Shown one piece after another: positions 40,521 to 41,704 of a DNA stretch of 41,704 bases (its first letter is position 1; each line of letters opens with the position of its first letter). The position numbers and the translations under genes were made by a program. Source of the DNA: Bdellovibrio sp. GTDB lineage: Bacteria; Bdellovibrionota; Bacteriovoracia; Bacteriovoracales; Bacteriovoracaceae. The stretch covers positions 1 to 41,704 of the forward strand of contig DYOQ01000004.1 in NCBI GenBank assembly GCA_020720455.1, given 5' to 3'. The notes below the pieces were generated by a model that did not search any database, was not told the origin of the DNA, and was given only the letters and a program-made list of their open reading frames with translations.

Positions 40521-41704
40521 TTAACTCGCCTTTAGTTTTCCAAATAGTGTTGCAAAGAACCCTTCTTTTTTTTCATTGTCTTTTTTGTTCTTGGAGCTTG
40601 TTCCTAAATATTTACCCTTAGTTCCTAGGTTGTGTGATTTTTCAAGCAGTATTCCTCTTGAACTTTCAAGAAGTACTTCAATTTGATTGCTATTTTTTTC
40701 TTCAAGTTTGCTATAAAAGAATACAATACCAACTCCTATTTTGTTAGCACCTTCCATAAATGGATAGACGAACTGATTAGATGAAGCTTGAAATGAGGAA
40801 TCGCTCCACGTTGGAAGTGTTGCCCTCTTCCAATCTTCTATGTGAGTATTAAACTCATCCTCCCATTTTTTTTCGGTTTGTAATACATTATGGCCAACGA
40901 CCTCTTCAGCAAAATCGTTCGTAGTATTGTTATAACTTAAAATTACGGCAACTCCATTATAGTGCTGGTATATCTGCTTCATTGTGAACAGCAAAATATT
41001 TTCGTTGTTTACTTCTTTGTTTAAGTACATGTTTAGTATTGGAATTAGATGCTCAAACCCTTTTGAATCAGGCCCAATGACATCGTTATCGCTTGTGTCT
41101 TCTTCTTCAGCTAGCTTGAGTTTGCTCGTTTGGTTTAGCTGATCCTTGAAATCTTTAGAGTGAGTATCATCTCGTCTTATCTTTTCAGGTGTAGACATGG
41201 AGATAGCAACCTCTTCAAACTCTTTTTTCAATCGCCCATAGTCTATTGTTTGTTCGCTAGATTTTGAAATATCCCATGAGATGGAGATCTCATTTTTCTT
41301 CTTCTTTGTATAGTCAAGTTCGAATTCTGCTTCATTGTTAACAATTAAACCTTCCCATGAATTGGATGTGGTATCGTCATCTTTTGCGTTAGAAACTTCA
41401 GCACTATCACTTAGTGTTAGTTCTGTGTTTTTTTGTTTGTTATCTTGAATGAGCTCTAGATTTGATTGGTCTTTTGAGCTGATTTTTTTTAGTTCACTCA
41501 GATTGCTCTCTAGCTCTTGATTATTAACAACATCATCTTGATTTATTAGTTCTAGGGTGGTTGACTCTGTCTTGTTCTTGTTTGAATTAGTCTCGTCTAA
41601 AATAAGTTCAGTGGCCTTAGCATCATTTTGATTTCCATCTTCAGTTAGCTCGAGTTCATTTCTATTTTTATGTTTTTGATCATCAGCTTCAAGATTTAAA
41701 GAAG
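40521..41704 (-). CDS. GAF-like sensory protein with acidic repeat region, 5' end beyond window
   Basis: The frame is open with no stop to the window edge and no ATG, GTG or TTG between 41232 and the edge, so the gene is cut off at its 5' end. A TTG at 41231 is not a credible start. The visible N-terminal part (about 160 residues) is acidic and low-complexity with a recurring hydrophobic-acidic motif (ELELTED, ELILDET, LELINQD, LELIQD, ELTLSDS). The C-terminal part (about 90 to 200 residues after position 41231) alternates strands and helices in the manner of a GAF domain (ILLFTMKQIYQHYNGVAVIL, VYPFMEGANKIGVGIVFFY). It ends in a basic tail GFFATLFGKLKAS that could touch the membrane. It is the first visible gene of the signalling operon. 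Confidence 0.65.
   Translation of the reverse strand, partial: SLNLEADDQKHKNRNELELTEDGNQNDAKATELILDETNSNKNKTESTTLELINQDDVVNNQELESNLSELKKISSKDQSNLELIQDNKQKNTELTLSDSAEVSNAKDDDTTSNSWEGLIVNNEAEFELDYTKKKKNEISISWDISKSSEQTIDYGRLKKEFEEVAISMSTPEKIRRDDTHSKDFKDQLNQTSKLKLAEEEDTSDNDVIGPDSKGFEHLIPILNMYLNKEVNNENILLFTMKQIYQHYNGVAVILSYNNTTNDFAEEVVGHNVLQTEKKWEDEFNTHIEDWKRATLPTWSDSSFQASSNQFVYPFMEGANKIGVGIVFFYSKLEEKNSNQIEVLLESSRGILLEKSHNLGTKGKYLGTSSKNKKDNEKKEGFFATLFGKLKAS

Noticed and set aside
1-41704. CRISPR array, insertion sequence or prophage
   Set aside because: No regularly spaced repeats, terminal inverted repeats with transposase, or phage structural genes were seen.

Overview
The window is AT-rich, Gram-negative chromosomal DNA. 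Its gene repertoire, many stand-alone response regulators, lipoproteins and an atypical HD-GYP protein suggest a member of the Bdellovibrionota, most likely a Bacteriovorax/Halobacteriovorax relative. That placement is inference from gene style, not a database match. Coding density is very high: no gene-free stretch exceeds about 175 bases. Several convergent genes overlap at their stop codons. The tetramer GGCC is conspicuously frequent.

Region 1 (1-10847) is an alpha-glucan utilisation locus. A surface pullulanase lipoprotein (minus strand) is divergent from a tight plus-strand operon: maltodextrin-binding protein, exported GH13 enzyme, MalF, MalG, a cysteine-rich Sel1/Hcp-like protein and an exported App1-like HAD phosphatase. 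The transporter ATPase (MalK/MsmX type) is absent and must be encoded elsewhere.

Region 2 (10844-18505) holds a single-domain response regulator and a UvrD/PcrA helicase (minus). It continues with class I fumarase alpha and beta followed by metG (plus), an AAA/DUF4143 ATPase whose promoter predicts a leaderless mRNA, and a rhodanese-like protein lacking the catalytic cysteine.

Region 3 (18571-24931) contains a DUF350-like membrane protein, an unknown exported protein, queC and phosphoglucomutase in one minus-strand run. A putative Na+/H+ antiporter lies on the plus strand, followed by a duplicated pair of response regulators on the minus strand.

Region 4 (24962-30472) has a tRNA-Val(GAC)-like gene with C33 and a tyrosine-recombinase-like protein whose catalytic residues are partly replaced. 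The housekeeping set rnc-era-der follows, in which Der carries an acidic insert of about 80 residues inside its second GTPase domain, and then a small beta-barrel protein.

Region 5 (30469-38009) encodes a very large lipoprotein co-transcribed with a predicted outer-membrane barrel, a small lipoprotein, and a small exported protein overlapping a metallophosphoesterase gene.

Region 6 (38023-41704) is a chemotaxis-like signalling operon read on the minus strand: GAF-like protein (5' end outside the window), variant HD-GYP protein, CheY, an HPt-like protein without the phospho-histidine but with a FliM-type CheY-docking tail, and a CheX-like phosphatase. This module is the best candidate here for an undescribed system.
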